Below are positions 15,616 through 24,109 of a stretch of DNA of 64,000 bases, in pieces; within the stretch, counting starts at the first letter, position 1, and the number at the start of each line of letters is the position of its first letter. A program made the translations under genes and the position numbers. The notes below the pieces were generated by a model. It saw only the letters and a program-made list of their open reading frames with translations, had not been told where the DNA came from and made no database searches. This DNA is from Fidelibacterota bacterium. GTDB lineage: Bacteria > Fidelibacterota > UBA8477 > JABMPR01. The stretch is taken from the NCBI GenBank assembly GCA_016784025.1, contig JADHVL010000019.1, forward strand, positions 1 through 64,000. Reading direction: 5' to 3'.

Positions 15616-16490
15616 GGGGTGAATGCCCCATGGAGAGTTTTCAGATTGTAGGTCAGCATTTTCTGGTACGTTTCAGTTCCTTTACGAGCATCAACAGATT
15701 GCGCCAAACCCACCACGGTAACATCAGTTTTGTTCACCAAAAAGTCTGGAGCCTTGCTACTAAAGTAGGGTTCCATGGCGATCAACTGGATCTTCTGCCC
15801 TTGAATCAGTTGAATTAAATGTTCAAGATGTGTGGGTGTAGGCATAATTCCAGGGTTGGGCTCGATGAATGCCACCGCTTTTAATCCGAAATATCGATTG
15901 AAGTAAGGCCAGGTGTTATGGTAATAGATGAGAGTTTTTCCTTTGAGATCTGAGAATTTTACAGACCACTCATTTTGAAGTTTATCAATGGATTCAATAA
16001 ATGTCCTGAGATTTACAGCATAGTCCTGGCTATGTTCAGGATCCATCTCGGTGAGATGTCTGGCAACGGTTCGAGCAATGGCTTTACCATTCTCCGGATC
16101 CAGCCAGTAGTGAGGATTCCCATTGGGATGAATATCACCCATACTGGCATCCACTTTTCGAGTAGGTATTTCAAGGGGGATGATATTTTCAGAGCAATCC
16201 ACAATTCTTAAGTCAGAATTTCGTGAACCATCAATAATCTGTTCAGCCCACTGATCCAATTCCATTCCCACCATGAGGTAAACATCTGCACGTTTCACCT
16301 TGATCATATATGAGGGCAGAACTTCTACAAAATGTGGATCCTGTGAGCCTCGCGCAATGCTCAGGGTGTTGACATGTTTTCCACCGATTTGATTGGCAAT
16401 GTTTGCCAGATCAGTGATTGAAGCGACCACATTAATTTTTGCTTCTAAGCTGATACTCAGTACCAGACCGAGTAGAATTCGTGTATACAT
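15612..16490 (-). CDS. Metal ABC transporter substrate-binding protein (ZnuA-like)
   Basis: A 292-residue periplasmic binding protein with a signal peptide (MYTRILLGLVLSISLEA). The usual metal-ligand sites of cluster A-I proteins are visible: His in GSQDPHF, His in GNPHYWLDPENG and His in IYYHNTWPYF; the acidic fourth ligand is probably near MEPYFSS. The linker helix lies between. There is no His-rich loop, unlike enterobacterial ZnuA, which is more like AztC or manganese/zinc lipoproteins. ATG 16490 is preferred because AAAGG lies seven bases before it; the longer frame starts at TTG 16505 inside the previous gene. The ion could be zinc or manganese. Confidence 0.88.
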   Translation of the reverse strand: MYTRILLGLVLSISLEAKINVVASITDLANIANQIGGKHVNTLSIARGSQDPHFVEVLPSYMIKVKRADVYLMVGMELDQWAEQIIDGSRNSDLRIVDCSENIIPLEIPTRKVDASMGDIHPNGNPHYWLDPENGKAIARTVARHLTEMDPEHSQDYAVNLRTFIESIDKLQNEWSVKFSDLKGKTLIYYHNTWPYFNRYFGLKAVAFIEPNPGIMPTPTHLEHLIQLIQGQKIQLIAMEPYFSSKAPDFLVNKTDVTVVGLAQSVDARKGTETYQKMLTYNLKTLHGAFTP

Positions 16491-16501
16491 TGTGAAGCCT
16501 T

Positions 16502-17533
16502 TCAAAATTGGTGTGCCTTATGTGGGCCCAGTGACCAGAGTAGTTGTGCCTGGAGCAGAAAACCGGGGTTGTGGTCACCATGTTGAGCCTGCTTTACAAA
16601 TATCCTGAGGACAGTTGTTTCTTCCACTGGACTGAATCCAACAAACAATCCACTTGACTTGTAGACGGATTCCTCAATATCGCTTGAATAGTCAACAATA
16701 GCTCCGACATTCCAGACCTTGTTGAACTGATAATTCAGCATGGAATAAGCAGCAATAACTTCATGAAGCTCCTCTGCGCCACCTTCTTCCACATGCGTGA
16801 CAGGACCCAGTCGCAGCAGCTCATTCTGCCAGGTTATTGATCGGTACTTATTTGGTCGCCATTTATATTTAAAATCCAGGGCGGCCATATTCGCATCACT
16901 ATCATCCAGCAATTGATAGGTGCTCAGTCCAACCTCCAGGTGAGACACCTCGCCAAGATCAAAAAATGATGAGTAGCGTGCTGAAAAAGCTTTGCCAGTT
17001 TCCGCATGGGTTTCTACTTCCTGCTCTTCATCGTGAGCATGACCTTCTGTGGAGATACCTTCTTGAAGATAGGCAAAGGAGAGATTGTTGTACCAGGGGA
17101 GTGGTAACAACCATTTTGCTTCCAGACCAGCCGAGGACCATTTGTGATCCCCGAGTACTTGAGCCACTGGTTCTGGCAAAATGATATAAGGAAAAAGATG
17201 CAGGTGTTGCTTATTCATTCCCCCAAACTCTGGGCGGAATTTTCCAGCGCGGAGAGCAAAACCAAGAGGAAGTCCTCTTTCAATGGAGAGAACTGCTTCT
17301 TCCAGTTCAATGGGGTGTCCATCCAGATGTTTATGAAGATATACTTCAGCGCGGGCATAAGGATTTACATAACCTTCAATAGCGATTTCAATACTGGAGG
17401 CACTCAGGGTAGTTTCTTCATCAAGATGGGTTAAGTCCAACTCTCCGATGACGCTGATGTCAGGATTCACAGTGGTTTGCGCCAGGAGTGAACCCATAAA
17501 AACAAACAATAGTAAAAAAAATATAAAGCGCAT
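16502..17533 (-). CDS. His-containing outer-membrane barrel of the metal uptake cluster
   Basis: A 343-residue protein with a signal peptide (cleavage after SLLA) and the alternating hydrophobic strand pattern and final aromatic residue (QF) of a porin-like beta-barrel. It carries His- and acid-rich patches: HKHLDGHPIELEE, GHAHDEEQEVETHAE (about 178-192), QHGDHN and the C-terminal GPHKAHQF. Its stop overlaps the region just before the ZnuA-like start, so it belongs to the metal operon and probably admits or gathers the ion at the outer membrane. A good AGGAG site precedes the ATG. I do not know a named family for it. Confidence 0.75.
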   Translation of the reverse strand: MRFIFFLLLFVFMGSLLAQTTVNPDISVIGELDLTHLDEETTLSASSIEIAIEGYVNPYARAEVYLHKHLDGHPIELEEAVLSIERGLPLGFALRAGKFRPEFGGMNKQHLHLFPYIILPEPVAQVLGDHKWSSAGLEAKWLLPLPWYNNLSFAYLQEGISTEGHAHDEEQEVETHAETGKAFSARYSSFFDLGEVSHLEVGLSTYQLLDDSDANMAALDFKYKWRPNKYRSITWQNELLRLGPVTHVEEGGAEELHEVIAAYSMLNYQFNKVWNVGAIVDYSSDIEESVYKSSGLFVGFSPVEETTVLRIFVKQAQHGDHNPGFLLQAQLLWSLGPHKAHQF

Positions 17534-17580
17534 TCAAGCTCCTATTATTACAGAATTAATGATTGGCGTTAGCTATTAAT

Positions 17581-17916
17581 TCAGCTGGAAGGAGGAGCGC
17601 GGGATTTGTCCGTGAATGTGTATTGTTGTGTGGTTCCCTGATGATCACTCGGAAGCATCTCAGGGCTATTGATGGGAAGCCTCTGATCGGCCACCAGGTC
17701 ATCCTGAATGATTCCCAGAGTCAGATTTAATGGAAAGCCTTCACAGAGAGGCTGGGTATCAAAGTGCTCACTATTTTCACACTGAGTTGTGCAAAATCCA
17801 GGGGTAGCGTGTCCATAGATATGAGCATGACCCACATGCCCAATGGCGAGAAAGGTGTATAACCCCAGCACGAGGGTGAGGAAGAGATTGACTTTTTTAT
17901 GAACTCTAAAATGCAT
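17581..17916 (-). CDS. Small secreted His/Cys protein in the metal cluster
   Basis: A 111-residue protein with an N-terminal hydrophobic segment (VNLFLTLVLGLYTFLAIG) followed by HVGHAHIYGHATPGFCTTQCENSEH in pieces, that is, several His and a CxxxC pair that could bind metal, then a Pro/Asp-rich tail ending SRAPPSS. This layout resembles DUF2946-like small periplasmic proteins found with metal transporters. Function is unknown. No Shine-Dalgarno is seen before ATG 17916. A competing frame starts at 17933 but lacks these features. Confidence 0.55.
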   Translation of the reverse strand: MHFRVHKKVNLFLTLVLGLYTFLAIGHVGHAHIYGHATPGFCTTQCENSEHFDTQPLCEGFPLNLTLGIIQDDLVADQRLPINSPEMLPSDHQGTTQQYTFTDKSRAPPSS

Positions 17917-18002
17917 TTAAATAAAGTACACATTTAGCAATAGCGGGCAATTAGAAAATGTGGTGCCACCTGGCAGCGTGGTGATGTATATATACGAGAA
18001 GC

Positions 18003-18713
18003 TCATAGCCCTAAAAATTGTATGGACACACCACATAGTAAAATGGTTACTCCAGCGATAGCATGGGTAAAACGCTCTGCTTTTTTCAGGTCTACCATTT
18101 TGAGCCCATAACTCGCCCCGAGGACGATAACCAACATGGTTCCAATGGTTGCGATAGCAAAAACCAGAGTCACCAGAGCCAAACCCATGGTGCTACCCGC
18201 TGAGGCTGGATACATAAGCAAGGGGATCAGCGATTCACAGGGACCGAAGACAAAGATTATGAATAGCGCCCAGGGCGAGAACAGGGCTTTGCCCTTCACC
18301 TTATGGACATGACTGTGTTCTTCTACATGATCATGGAGGTGTTCATGCTCCCCTTCTGCATGGAGGTGCACATGAGTATGTGGGCGATTCTTTACTGCAT
18401 GCAGGAGACCCCAGGCTGTGTACGATAGCCCAAGAATGATGAGACCCCAGGCAGCCAGATCACCTCGGAATGATTCCAAAGCCTCCAGCTTCCCTAAAGC
18501 CAATCCAAGGGATACCCCGAGGAGGCCCAGTACGATGGATCCAGCTACATGTCCCACTCCGCAAATAAAGGTTATCGTGGCGGTTTTAATGATACTCCAC
18601 TGACCAGATTTGGACATAGCCACAAAAGGTAAATAGTGATCCGGACCCAGAATAGTATGGACAAATCCGATTGATGCAGCAGCAGTAACCAGGGTTGAGA
18701 TATCATTTTCCAT
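18003..18713 (-). CDS. NicO/UreH-like metal transporter with His-rich loop
   Basis: A 236-residue membrane protein of the NicO/RcnA-UreH group in the LysE superfamily. It has HTILGPDHYLPFVA in the first helix (the HxxxPDH metal site), GVGHVAGS, a long cytoplasmic His loop (HTHVHLHAEGEHEHLHD and more, about 113-138) and FGPCESLIPLL in the fourth helix. Family members export or import nickel, cobalt or other divalent ions. It heads a run of leftward genes with the His-rich secreted protein, the barrel, the ZnuA-like protein and the permease, so it probably handles the same ion. AAGGAGC precedes the ATG. Confidence 0.8.
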   Translation of the reverse strand: MENDISTLVTAAASIGFVHTILGPDHYLPFVAMSKSGQWSIIKTATITFICGVGHVAGSIVLGLLGVSLGLALGKLEALESFRGDLAAWGLIILGLSYTAWGLLHAVKNRPHTHVHLHAEGEHEHLHDHVEEHSHVHKVKGKALFSPWALFIIFVFGPCESLIPLLMYPASAGSTMGLALVTLVFAIATIGTMLVIVLGASYGLKMVDLKKAERFTHAIAGVTILLCGVSIQFLGL

Positions 18714-18862
18714 TTAGCAATAGCTCCTTTTTGCGAGTATTAAGATAGTGATAGGAGCAGTATTTACAATATGGCAATTCTAATCACTGCAAAATAGCAC
18801 AACTTTTAATTGCACTGGCAGATATGTGTTAAATGAAATTGCTCCCGGGTTACTTGGGAGTA

Positions 18863-20101
18863 TCAGGTAATTTTAAAGCTTTGGCGTTCCTGCGGGGCGA
18901 TGCATGTGGTTTTCGAATCCCACTCCGTCAAAAGATCTTGAGCCGTTTTCAGTTTGGCATCAATGGCATCATCATTTTGATCGGGATCATGGTGAATCAG
19001 ATGCAATTCTTTGACCTCTGCATCATGGGCAAGTTTAGCAACTTGAGATACGGCGGAATGACCCCATTTACTTTTCTTAAGGTATTCATCATCGGTATAA
19101 GTAGCATCTGTAATCAGAATGTCGGTGCCTTGTATAAAGGCTGTCAGTTTATCCCAGTAATTTGAGTTGTATTCCCTGGTTCCTTCTGGAAATAGCTCAT
19201 TGTCCGTTATATAACAAACCGATCGGTTCTTGTATTCGAGACGATATCCAAGACAGGTCCCAGGATGGGATAGCAGCATGGTTTTAACCAGAATATCGTT
19301 AATTTTGAATTCTTCTTCTTTGAGATCACGGAAATATGTCCGAGCAGCAAATTCTTTAATCCGGATTGGAAAATACACACCATCCATCTGGGCAGAGATT
19401 AACTCCCGCATGGTGACACTGCCATGTGATGCACCAAAGATTTCAAACTCATTCCCCGGGATGTATAGAGGAACAAAAAATGGGAGTGCGTTGATGTGAT
19501 CCCAGTGTGGGTGAGAAATAAATATTTTTGCGTGGAGTGCCTCTAACTGCAGTCCCATGAGGTGATCAGATAATTGTTTGATACCAGACCCTGCATCAAG
19601 GATAAAGAGGTTGTCCTTGGGAAATTGGATTGAAGTGCACATGGTGTTGCCACCATAGCGTAATGAGCCTTCGCCTGGGACGGGTAGAGTACCGCGCACA
19701 CCCCAATAGGTCACTTCAACTTTTTCCTCAACAATGTCCTCCAGCTTCTGGATAAATTCATCTGTGATCAGGGGTTTTGTCAAATAACCGTCAGCACCAA
19801 ATGAAAGCGCTCGCTGCTGATCCTGTTCATAGGACTTTCCTGAAAAAATCACAATTTTCATGTCTGCCAGGTCAGTTTCTTTGCGTAAGAGTCGACACAA
19901 ATCCAAACCATCCATCTCAGGCATCATTAAATCAAGGATGGCCAGATCTGGTTTGTCTTCAATGATTTCTCCCAGAGCCTTTTTGCTGGAAGTACTGGTC
20001 TTGACATTTGCATCGTAATCCTCAAGTAAAGCTTTTACTACCAGGAGTACATCGGGATCATCATCGACCACGTGAATATTTAGATTTTTTAGAACGGACA
20101 T
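18863..20101 (-). CDS. Response regulator fused to a metallo-beta-lactamase-fold hydrolase
   Basis: A 412-residue cytoplasmic protein with an N-terminal receiver (about 5-125) and a C-terminal metallo-beta-lactamase domain (about 128-405). The receiver has the acidic pocket DDD at 13-15, phospho-Asp 57 in ILDLMMPEMDG, and Lys 109. The hydrolase domain starts VTYWGVRGTLPVPG, has RYGGNTMC, the metal motif HPHWDH (His197, His199, Asp201, His202), and later LLSHPGTCLGYR, YITDNE and LIHHDPDQ. The closest idea is the class III cyclic-nucleotide-phosphodiesterase-like group. Phosphorylation would then control hydrolysis of a small molecule, perhaps a second messenger. No kinase is adjacent. Confidence 0.85.
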   Translation of the reverse strand: MSVLKNLNIHVVDDDPDVLLVVKALLEDYDANVKTSTSSKKALGEIIEDKPDLAILDLMMPEMDGLDLCRLLRKETDLADMKIVIFSGKSYEQDQQRALSFGADGYLTKPLITDEFIQKLEDIVEEKVEVTYWGVRGTLPVPGEGSLRYGGNTMCTSIQFPKDNLFILDAGSGIKQLSDHLMGLQLEALHAKIFISHPHWDHINALPFFVPLYIPGNEFEIFGASHGSVTMRELISAQMDGVYFPIRIKEFAARTYFRDLKEEEFKINDILVKTMLLSHPGTCLGYRLEYKNRSVCYITDNELFPEGTREYNSNYWDKLTAFIQGTDILITDATYTDDEYLKKSKWGHSAVSQVAKLAHDAEVKELHLIHHDPDQNDDAIDAKLKTAQDLLTEWDSKTTCIAPQERQSFKIT

Positions 20102-20180
20102 TGGTTCAACTTAATTTTATTGCCAATTAAGAACCAGTTAATTATGCAAACCGGATTCCTTATCTAAGTCTACACATCAA

Positions 20181-20212
20181 TGTAGCCCCTACTTGAAAAG
20201 ATAGAGGCTACA
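20181..20212 (-). terminator. Hairpin after the YtrA-type regulator operon
   Basis: TGTAGCC-C-CTA (20181-20191) pairs with TAG-A-GGCTACA (20202-20212) with one mismatch. It lies about 75 bases beyond the stop of the membrane-protein gene at 20287. The T tract is poor, so terminator function is only likely. Confidence 0.45.
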
Positions 20213-20286
20213 TTTACTAAAATTTAAAGAATTTGCGCAAAGCAAGCCAGTCGTTTGCTATCCCATGAAGGCTGTTACTTCCATTT

Positions 20287-21141
20287 TTATGCATTCTTTT
20301 TATAGACATCAAAGTTGATGTCTTCTATCCTGATATTTCTCAGCATTGATCCTAGACCAATTACGATGGTCAATTGCAAATAGAAGCTCATGAGGCTGGC
20401 TACATGGGAACTCAATTCAAGTTCCTGCATACCCTCGACTGTAACAAGGAAGATGCTGGCCACAATGCTCATGACGAATAAAGACTTGATAGATGTCTCG
20501 ATTTGACGCATCCGATCAGCATGGGCTTGATGTGGATCTAATTTTTTACCCCTCATATTCCTGAATATTATTCCAGCGAACAACGAATTCATGAGGGTCA
20601 GAGTCACAAAGATGACAAAGGTATCATTGCTGGGATGGAACTGAAATTGATGGATATTGTAGAAAAATAGGATACAGGCAACATACATGAAAATGGCTAA
20701 GCCAAACACAGCTGGAGAAATAAAATCGAACAAGCGTCTAGGGTTTAGTTCCGCGTATCGTGTCGCTTTTGTGTTTGTTTTGCGCATCAGTCTGAAGTTT
20801 GTAAAGCCCAATAGCTCCATGATGAGGATGGGGAGGATTTGAATCACCCAATAGGCAAATGGTATGAGCTCTGAGACTTTATTGGTAGAGGTATAGTCCC
20901 AGATAGCCATGGCCACTATGAGGATGGCGCCCATTGCCACTATGGCCAAGTTTATAACTCGATATATTCGTTGACCCCCTTGGTAATATTCAACTGGTTT
21001 CGGGTAAAGCCTGGGATAGCGATCAGGTGGATAGTTTGCTATGACTGTCCTCATCTGATTAAGAACTTGATTGGGGTAATAATAAGAGATTAGAATAATC
21101 TGACTTAAGAATGCAATGTAAAATATGATATTGTCTGGCAT
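20287..21141 (-). CDS. Six-helix membrane protein paired with a YtrA-type regulator
   Basis: A 284-residue protein with six or seven predicted membrane helices (first IIFYIAFLSQIILISYY; later ones near about 60-80, 95-115, 140-160, 175-195 and 225-265). I recognise no family. A cytosolic loop has YPPDRYPRLYPKPVEYY. It starts ten bases after the stop of the GntR gene, and its Shine-Dalgarno AAGGA overlaps that stop, so the two are translationally coupled. Genes next to YtrA-type regulators usually encode membrane transport proteins, often ABC permeases, but no ABC hallmark is visible here. The longer frame from 21183 lies inside the regulator and is rejected. Confidence 0.7.
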   Translation of the reverse strand: MPDNIIFYIAFLSQIILISYYYPNQVLNQMRTVIANYPPDRYPRLYPKPVEYYQGGQRIYRVINLAIVAMGAILIVAMAIWDYTSTNKVSELIPFAYWVIQILPILIMELLGFTNFRLMRKTNTKATRYAELNPRRLFDFISPAVFGLAIFMYVACILFFYNIHQFQFHPSNDTFVIFVTLTLMNSLFAGIIFRNMRGKKLDPHQAHADRMRQIETSIKSLFVMSIVASIFLVTVEGMQELELSSHVASLMSFYLQLTIVIGLGSMLRNIRIEDINFDVYKKNA

Positions 21142-21151
21142 GACTGGTTCC

Positions 21152-21532
21152 TTAGCTACTACGATTTTGCATGACATTTCCAAATGCGATGCGGATTTCA
21201 GAGTCAGTGGCTCCCGATGACCTCAGGGATGCTACTGTCTCTGTCAATTTTTGTGTGACCCATTCGTTTAAGTCCACTGAACAGTTTGCCTTGGCATGAG
21301 GATGTATAAATGTTCCTCTATAGCCCTTGGCCTGAATGATGGAATCTCGTTCCAGCAAACGATACGCTTTGGCTACTGTTTTATTGTTAAGATCCAGATC
21401 ATTGGCCAATTGCCTTATAGAAGGCAAAGCATCTCCTGGCTCTAAGGCGTCAGCTAGAATGACTTGTTTGATTTGGTTCATCAACTGTGTAAACAGTGGA
21501 GTTGAGCTTTCAATGTCTATGGTGATATTCAT
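21152..21532 (-). CDS. GntR-family regulator, YtrA subfamily
   Basis: A 126-residue DNA-binding protein: a GntR winged helix (PLFTQLMNQIKQVILADAL, GDALPSIRQLANDL, TVAKAYRLLERD) followed by only about 50 residues with a helix DLNEWVTQKL. This short form without an effector domain is the YtrA subfamily, which represses its own operon, commonly with membrane transporters. ATG 21532 has AAGGA ten bases upstream; the frame extends to 21583 without support. It heads a two-gene operon with the membrane protein that follows. Confidence 0.88.
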   Translation of the reverse strand: MNITIDIESSTPLFTQLMNQIKQVILADALEPGDALPSIRQLANDLDLNNKTVAKAYRLLERDSIIQAKGYRGTFIHPHAKANCSVDLNEWVTQKLTETVASLRSSGATDSEIRIAFGNVMQNRSS

Positions 21533-21811
21533 AAATTCAGATTCCTTTCTGTACCACTTGCTGTGATGGTACATGTGGCACATCCCATAAGCAAGAAAAA
21601 ATTATCAACACAGATTAAATATTACTTTTGACTGGAAATGGTGGCCCTGAACAGCTACATGCGGATCTAGTTTCACTGTCTCAGCGGAGTTTTAATGTTG
21701 TACCCTGCAGACCGAAGGGTATTTTTGGTTTTTTAAAGCTATCAATTTGCAGGCTAGTGCACTCTTCCAATTGGTACCAACCCGACTTATTGAACACGAC
21801 ATGGAGAAAAA

Positions 21812-22528
21812 ATGATTGATCATATCGCCACATTTGCACTCATACTGGGACTGGAGCTCGTCTTAGGGATTGATAATATTTTAGTCATCTCCATCATGGT
21901 GGGTCGTGTGGAAGAAGCTCGAAGAGAGCGGGCTCGTTATCTCGGTCTTCTTTTTGCCCTGGTCCTCCGAATCGCAATATTGGCTCTGCTCCTCGCCATT
22001 ACTGGCATCAAACAATCCATTGTCTTTGGTCTATCTGTGCGGGATCTGGTCATGCTGGCTGGTGGCATGTTTCTTCTTTGGAAAGCCATTAAGGAAATTC
22101 ATCACACCGTTGAAATAATTGAAGATGGTGAGAATAAAACATTGGCGGGAGCAGCAAATTATGCCAAAGCAATCAGGGATATCGTTCTCCTCGATATTGT
22201 TTTCTCCCTGGATTCTGTCATAACAGCCATTGGGCTTACACGAGAAATATGGGTCATCATTCCAGCTGTTATCGTATCATTTCTGGGGATTCTGGCTTTC
22301 GCCAAGCCCATCGGTGAATTCATTCTTGCCCGACCCTCACTCAAGATTTTAGCACTCTCATTTCTGGTTACCATTGGGGTGACGCTTTTTATTGAAGGCC
22401 TACACCAACATGTTCCCAGAACCTTGATCTATCTCCCCATGGGGTTTGCCATCGTTGTTGAAATGCTGCAGATGCGTTTTGAGCAGAACAAAAAAAACAA
22501 AGTCCTAAAAGTGAGCGAGGCGAGCTGA
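21812..22528 (+). CDS. TerC-family integral membrane protein
   Basis: A 238-residue membrane protein of the TerC family. Hallmarks are GLELVLGIDNILVISIM at the start and DIVFSLDSVITAIG in the middle, each with the acidic residues thought to bind metal ions, and about seven helices. Some TerC proteins export manganese; others are linked to tellurite resistance or to loading metal into secreted enzymes. GGAG lies nine bases before the ATG. No riboswitch-like leader could be confirmed upstream. The radical-SAM gene begins 16 bases after its stop, so they may form an operon. Confidence 0.9.
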   Translation: MIDHIATFALILGLELVLGIDNILVISIMVGRVEEARRERARYLGLLFALVLRIAILALLLAITGIKQSIVFGLSVRDLVMLAGGMFLLWKAIKEIHHTVEIIEDGENKTLAGAANYAKAIRDIVLLDIVFSLDSVITAIGLTREIWVIIPAVIVSFLGILAFAKPIGEFILARPSLKILALSFLVTIGVTLFIEGLHQHVPRTLIYLPMGFAIVVEMLQMRFEQNKKNKVLKVSEAS

Positions 22529-22544
22529 GCACAAGTTTATCGCC

Positions 22545-23867
22545 ATGATCAACACCTCTGTTAAAACTCCTTTTCATATCCTGGCTAAACCTGTTGGTCC
22601 GGCCTGCAACCTGAATTGCGACTATTGTTTCTATCTGGAGAAAGAGTCCCTGTTTCCAAAAGAAACTACCTTCAAAATGGAGCCCGATGTCCTGGATTCA
22701 TTTATTAAGCAATATATTGATTCCCAGCCCACCAACACCGCCCATTTCACCTGGCAGGGAGGCGAACCCACCCTACTGGGAGTGGAATACTTCCAAGAAA
22801 TCGTCCAACTTCAGAATAAACACTCCGAGGGAAAGCAAATCAGTAACGCCATTCAGACCAATGGCATCCTGCTGGATGATAATTGGGGTCAATTCCTGCT
22901 TGAAAACCGCTTTCTGGTTGGTATTTCCATCGATGGCCCCCAGGCATTACATGATCAATACCGCATTGACCACTATGGTGATGGCACTTTTAAAAAGGTC
23001 ATGAAAGGACTGGAACTCCTCAAAAAGTATAGGATAGAATTCAACACACTCACGGTTGTTAATCAGGGTAATCAGGATGAGGCAAACGCTATATACGATT
23101 TTTTAAAATCGGTTGGTAGTGAGTATTGGCAGTTTATTCCCGCGGTTGAGCGGATCAGACCAGACGGAACCTTAGCGGCACCCCATGAAATGGACAGCCC
23201 TATTTTAGCTGAGTGGTCTGTAGATCCGGACAGCTATGGTCAATTTTTGAACCAGATTTTCCAGCGTTGGATTCGTGAAGATGTGGGAAACATCTATGTC
23301 CAGCAATTTGAAGCTGCTCTGGCAAATGAGATGGGCAGACCTGCAGGTGTTTGTGTTTGGAACGCAACGTGTGGGCAGGCACTGGCAGTAGAGCACAATG
23401 GGGATTTATACTCATGTGATCACTATGTCTTTCCTGAATATCGACTGGGGAACGTACTTGAGATTCCGCTTTTAGAACTGGTTCATTCGCCGGATCAGCA
23501 AAACTTTGGAGCTGATAAGCGAGATGGCTTACCGCAAATATGCAAGGAATGTGAAGTTTTGTACCTGTGTCATGGGGAGTGTCCTAAACATCGATTTGCT
23601 GAGGGATTTAATGGAGACCAGGGACACAATTTTCTCTGTAGTGGTTACAAACAGTTTTTCACATCCATTCAACCCGAGCTAGGGGTTCTTAAGGAAATTC
23701 TTGAGTTAGGTCAACCAGCCACCAATATTGCGGGATGGATGGAGGAAAAAGACCAAGGCTTCCCAAATATTGATGTTGAATTGTCAGATCCCTGCCCCTG
23801 TGGGAGCAAAACCGTTTTTCAGGAGTGCTGTTTTCAGAATCACTCAGATAAATCTCCAAAATATTAA
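22545..23867 (+). CDS. Anaerobic sulfatase-maturating-type radical SAM enzyme
   Basis: A 440-residue radical SAM protein of the anSME type. The [4Fe-4S] motif CNLNCDYC is at 21-28. The twitch/SPASM part has cysteines in CVWNATCG, SCDHY and CKECEVLYLCHGECPKHR, which would hold two auxiliary clusters. TWQGGEPTLLG and SIDGPQ are further hallmarks. Family members convert an active-site Cys or Ser of sulfatases into formylglycine. The end carries an extra zinc motif DPCPCGS-CC (about 419-433) of the SEC-C kind. No sulfatase is in the window, so the substrate is elsewhere or of another type. The start has no strong Shine-Dalgarno. Confidence 0.87.
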   Translation: MINTSVKTPFHILAKPVGPACNLNCDYCFYLEKESLFPKETTFKMEPDVLDSFIKQYIDSQPTNTAHFTWQGGEPTLLGVEYFQEIVQLQNKHSEGKQISNAIQTNGILLDDNWGQFLLENRFLVGISIDGPQALHDQYRIDHYGDGTFKKVMKGLELLKKYRIEFNTLTVVNQGNQDEANAIYDFLKSVGSEYWQFIPAVERIRPDGTLAAPHEMDSPILAEWSVDPDSYGQFLNQIFQRWIREDVGNIYVQQFEAALANEMGRPAGVCVWNATCGQALAVEHNGDLYSCDHYVFPEYRLGNVLEIPLLELVHSPDQQNFGADKRDGLPQICKECEVLYLCHGECPKHRFAEGFNGDQGHNFLCSGYKQFFTSIQPELGVLKEILELGQPATNIAGWMEEKDQGFPNIDVELSDPCPCGSKTVFQECCFQNHSDKSPKY

Positions 23868-24109
23868 AATGATAAGATTAGCCCCTGATTCCTTATACTT
23901 TTAATAGGTTTGGCTAGTTTTTGTTAAACTTGGAATAAGGGTCTGCTCATACAGAAACGTGTGTGGGATACACCTGGGAGGCACTAACACCTCCAGGTTT
24001 ACTTAAAATTTCCTCGTGGCTTACAATTTGCCGATTATTGTTTAACTGGAGAACCAGGATGAAGGTCGAATTAATTTGTCAAACTGAAGGAATTGAGAAC
24101 CTACACAAA

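Noticed and set aside
17727-17933. 68-codon frame overlapping the small secreted protein of the metal cluster
   Set aside because: It lacks a ribosome site and the His/Cys pattern, and overlaps a frame with a signal peptide.
21600-21811. Possible manganese (yybP-ykoY) riboswitch before the TerC gene
   Set aside because: TerC genes often have one, but I could not find the conserved core or paired stems in this leader.
21628-21819. 63-codon frame before the TerC gene
   Set aside because: No Shine-Dalgarno, overlaps the TerC start, and the translation looks random.
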